Below are positions 60,701 to 64,000 of a DNA stretch of 64,000 nt, in pieces (position 1 is the stretch's first letter; each line of letters opens with the position of its first letter). A program made the position numbers and the translations under genes. Source of the stretch: Holacanthus passer. Taxonomy: Eukaryota; Chordata; Actinopteri; Pomacanthidae. The notes under the pieces are model-generated. The model ran no database searches and was not told where the DNA came from. It worked only from the letters and a program-made list of their open reading frames with translations. The stretch spans positions 6,942,501 through 7,006,500 of the forward strand of contig JAFREQ010000030.1 in the NCBI GenBank assembly GCA_025331565.1, written 5' to 3'.

Positions 60701-63060
60701 AGATAAGGGGATGCTAATTTTTGGACATACAATGTTTTGTATGTTTTAGGAGCCAAAGAAACATGTTTAATAAGAGTAGCCATTCAATAACAGTCATCCC
60801 ACAACACAGACTACACATAAACATATATCACTGCACATACTGTATACTCTCCAAGCCACATGACTTTGAGCTTAATCTAATAACCAATGAATGTTCTGCT
60901 GACATGTAGCCAAGCTGGGTCATGATATAATGACATCTGACAGCAGTTCTGATAATTAGCAACTGTGCAAAAATTCATGTACTGGTGTTTAAACAGGTGA
61001 TTGTACTTTGACTATTAACAGACAAACTTTAGTCAGTAGGCACAAAGACAAGATTAGGTGGGTACAGACAGAAATACAAAGTGTGGAGCCTGTGGTCACT
61101 ATCGTCCTATGCATGTGTTTAGCTCGATACTGCACTCTACACTCTGACAAATATACCTTAATATTATGTGGTATTATCAGCACCATTGGGCAGCTCCTCC
61201 TCTGCCAGAAGACGGAATTTTTGCATATTGTCTAATGCCAGACAAATGGTTGGTCTTGAATACTGATTGATTGATATTTGAGTGTTTTGCTAAATGAAGA
61301 AAGAGGCCCTATGACCAGAACAGTAGATTCCTTTTAATCCATATTACATGGCATACCTTCTCTTTTGCAAACCTAAAAGTGAACCTGACCTGTTGATAAA
61401 AGAGATCACAACAACCATCACATTATAATCATTATACTTTACAAACTTGATCTTGTTATGATTGCCTAAAAAGTACAAATGCAAGCCCTCACAATTGTTA
61501 CAATACAATACTTACTTGAATAAAAATGGACAGATTATGCAATGATAGGCACAGATGTCTAAAATCTTTTGTGAGTTGTGTTATTTCTCTGGACTTTCTA
61601 TCCTTTTTGCCTCACTCTCCTCTTCAACAAAAAATGCTAATAAAAGTCACTTAACACAGAGGCTCTGGCTCAGGGTTCCCCTTACCCCTGTGTGGAACTT
61701 TTCATGTGTCCATCTACATTTTAAAGATCCCTATGCCAGCCTTGCATGTTTGTGCAGTTTACAATCACCTGGCATACAATGGCATGGAAAACTGGATACC
61801 CCTCGTCAAAATTTCTGTTACTGTGAAAAGTTAAGTAGACTGATCCCCAAAAGGCATAAAGTTTAAGATGAAACATTCTTTTCAACATTTTAATCAGTGT
61901 CATAATTGTTTTGTAAAATTTTAGAGTGGAAACAAAGGAACGTGCACCATACAAAGGTTTGGGCAGAGACTGGAGCTCTCAGATAACTTTTGCTGAAGTC
62001 TCAGACCTAAATTAGCTTGTTAGGGCTATGACTTGTTCACAGTCATCGTTGGGAAAGGCCATGAGTTGCAAATTTCAAGGCTTACTCCTCCTCAAACCCC
62101 ATCCCAACAATCAGCAGCCATGGGCTCATCTACGCAGCTGCCTAGTACTCTGTAAACTAAAATAATTAGTCTACAAAGAAGAAGAAGGCAAGGCAATAAA
62201 AACAGCAAAGCTTTTTCAGGTATACCCTCAGCTTGTAATGTAATTAAGGAAGAGCAGTTAACAGGAACAGTGGAGGCCAAGTTGAGGTGTAGAAAATGAA
62301 GAAAACTCTAAGAGAACTACTCATAGGATTGGTAGAAAGGCAAACCACAGACTGCAAAAAACCTTCAGGAATATTGGACAGACTTGAACAGTCATCAGAA
62401 GAAAACCTTTCCTGTGTCTTCACCACAATTTAGCATCTAAGTTTGCAAAGGAACATCTGTGAATTTCCCCACTGGGGGACGAATAAAGGTTTATCTCATC
62501 TCTTATCTTAAAACCAGCAAATTACTGGAGGTAATTGGAAACACATGAAAAAAGGCTTCTACAATAAGATAATGATCATAAACACACAATACTCTCAATA
62601 TCCACAATAGACCACCTACAATTTCATTTAGCAGACGCTTTTATCCAAAGCGACATACATCTGAGAGTTGATAAAACACAAGCAAGGATCTAGTAAGGAG
62701 AGAGAGGTTCTCTTGACCTAATCATCACAAACCTGTTGATAGACCTCAAAAGAGCAGTGCATGCAAGACAGCCCAACAATCTCACAGAACCAGAAGCCTT
62801 TTGCAGGGAAGAATGAACACAAATAAGACTCTTAGCTAGCTACAAAAAAAACCATTTACAAACTGATACTTGCCAAGGGCAGTATTACTCAGTACTGATC
62901 ATGTAGGGCAAAAAAACTCACTTCAGGCCCTTTTCCTATTCTTGCGCATGATATCTCAACATTTCTAATATATGATTGTGAACAGTCATTCAAGAAAGGC
63001 CTCCCATCTAACCTACATGTCCAATTTTTAACTATTTACCAAAGTGAGAGTCCACAATTA
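60701..63060. other. Gene-free DNA between wdr17 and hmgb2
   Basis: No exon recognised. It contains a Rex1-like 3' end in + orientation at 62461-62510 ('gaatttccccactgggggac', then 'gaataaaggtttatctcatc') and the common fish repeat phrase 'gcagacgcttttatccaaag' at 62631-62650. The remainder is AT-rich and unassigned. Confidence 0.6.
62461..62510 (+). repeat. Rex1-like LINE 3'-terminal fragment
   Basis: Same terminal block as at 1151 and 11761, with AATAAA and a TTATCT-rich end. Confidence 0.6.
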
Positions 63061-63077
63061 ATCAATATACAAAATTT

Positions 63078-63606
63078 TTTATTACAAAAAAAAGAAAATT
63101 CATTCTACATGAAAGTTTCCAAAGTTCCACATTAAAAATGGCAGCAAAACCTTTGTAATCAAACTACAGATAACCCCTGGTAGTAAAATGAGTGAAACAA
63201 CAGCACCACTAAAGAGAAAACATAAGCAGTGCTTCCAGAAACAATACATTTTTAAAACTTAACTGATCTGCTGCTGTCCACTGCCTGTACAGGAATTTCA
63301 GTTCTTTGTATCACAGGAAATTCATTCTGGACTGCCTATTTAGATAGCAACAAGAATTGAGGACGTAACAAACCCGAGTTCAGCAGAAAATTTTGTTTAA
63401 AAAAAAAAAAAAAAAAAAGGGGGGGGGGGACTAAGTGTCAAAATAAAAACTAAATCCCTGAATTTGAAAAGAACATGTCAAAATCCTACAGAGGCAGACC
63501 AACAGGGACAGCAGGCTAAACTGTTGGAATCATCCACACAAAAAACAAATAGGAGTTAAGCTGAACAATGCATTGCAAAATTCACATCCTTTAACATATC
63601 AAATGC
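63078..63606 (-). other. hmgb2: hmgb2 3' UTR with probable poly(A) signal
   Basis: AT-rich sequence after the stop. The complement of AATAAA at 63078-63083, about 525 nt past the stop, is a plausible polyadenylation signal. The region contains a 20-base A run followed by an 11-base G run on the + strand (63399-63429), which would be C11U20 in the transcript. Confidence 0.5.
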
Positions 63607-63786
63607 TTAGTCATCATCTTCGTCATCGTCGTCTTCATCTTCCTCCTCATCATCGTCATCTTCGTCATCGTCATCATCGTCGTCATCAACTGGTTCTGCT
63701 TTCTTGCCAGTGGGCCTGCCTGGGCCACTCTTCTTACCAGCATCACCCTTCCCTGAACCACCTTTGGCTCTGTAGGCTGCGATATC
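63607..63786 (-). CDS. hmgb2: High mobility group protein B2, last coding exon (partial gene)
   Basis: Chromatin architectural protein that bends DNA. Only the C-terminal 59 residues are in the window; the two HMG boxes lie to the right. The exon starts in phase 0 after tccacaacag, the complement of bases just above 63786, with DIAAYRAKGGSGKGDAGKKS, the end of HMG box B. It continues with GPGRPTGKKAEPV, the linker spelling typical of HMGB2 rather than HMGB1 or HMGB3, and ends in an uninterrupted 26-residue acidic tail before TAA. The tail is mostly aspartate, whereas mammalian HMGB2 tails are mostly glutamate. Splicing at DIAAYRAKG is the conserved position of the last HMGB intron. An hmgb1-like paralogue is the main alternative. 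Confidence 0.9.
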   Translation of the reverse strand, partial: DIAAYRAKGGSGKGDAGKKSGPGRPTGKKAEPVDDDDDDDDEDDDDEEEDEDDDDEDDD

Positions 63787-64000
63787 CTGTTGTGGAAAAG
63801 AGGGAAAATTTATCACTTAATATAATCAAGACATTTTTATAAAAACTGCTCACAGCTTCATTATAGCAAGACAGTATTTGCACTGTAGCTTTCAGCAAGT
63901 GCTGCTTTAACAGAATAGTGCATTTTTAACAAATATACTGTTTCCTAACAATACACTGCTTTACCCCGCTGGTACAATGCAAAAATACCAGACAACCGAT
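63787..64000 (-). other. hmgb2 last intron (partial)
   Basis: AT-rich sequence upstream of the last exon on the - strand. It has no coding content, and the previous exon lies beyond the window edge. Confidence 0.6.

Noticed and set aside
63607..63695. GAT/GAC repeat treated as a microsatellite only
   Set aside because: It is in frame with the HMGB2 last exon and encodes the expected acidic tail.
1..64000. CRISPR arrays, operons, phage or toxin systems
   Set aside because: No regularly spaced direct repeats with unique spacers, no tightly packed gene strings and no bacterial-type genes. All the repeats seen are microsatellites or eukaryotic mobile elements.

Overview
This is a gene-sparse, intron-rich and repeat-rich vertebrate window, almost certainly from a ray-finned (probably percomorph-type) teleost. 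The evidence is GT-AG split genes whose exons encode conserved vertebrate proteins, together with fish-type mobile DNA: Rex1-like and L2-like LINE ends, Tc1 and hAT relics, a Ty3/gypsy relic, tRNA-headed SINEs and long CA/GT microsatellites. I see no bacterial genes, operons, CRISPR arrays or phage-like genes.

There are four protein-coding genes. (1) The 3' part of a glycine receptor alpha-3 gene (glra3), + strand, about 575-6940: transmembrane exons M1-M2, M3 and M4, with a possible extra in-frame exon between M3 and M4. (2) A complete 15-hydroxyprostaglandin dehydrogenase gene (hpgd), + strand, 18229-32400: seven coding exons giving 261 aa with every short-chain-dehydrogenase catalytic residue in place. 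(3) A complete WD-repeat gene, wdr17, - strand, 58.9 kb down to 38.1 kb: one non-coding exon and 31 coding exons whose splice phases all match and which sum to 3834 nt (1277 aa). (4) The last coding exon of an HMGB2-type chromatin protein (hmgb2), - strand, 63607-63786, with its 3' UTR; the rest of the gene lies beyond the right edge.

Layout: glra3 and hpgd run rightward, while wdr17 and hmgb2 run leftward, so hpgd and wdr17 converge on a 5.7-kb gene-free interval (32.4-38.1 kb). The 11.3 kb between glra3 and hpgd and the 4 kb between wdr17 and hmgb2 hold only repeats and unassigned DNA. The genes do not form a pathway: an ion channel, a prostaglandin-inactivating enzyme, a WD-repeat scaffold and a chromatin protein. 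Their proximity reflects an old vertebrate linkage group (human 4q34 carries HMGB2, HPGD, GLRA3 and WDR17).

I found no new multi-gene system. The points most worth following up are: a 129-bp phase 0-0 exon-like segment in glra3, sitting where mammalian GLRA3 has its alternative loop exon; an 88-bp inverted repeat inside a wdr17 intron that would pair fully, through two G:U wobbles, only in the wdr17 transcript; GT repeats placed directly against splice acceptors in two genes; and a Tc1-like element split by an ~845-bp insertion flanked by a 10-bp direct repeat. Exon calls rest on reading translations and splice signals by eye. Family names come from my knowledge of the proteins, not from any database search.
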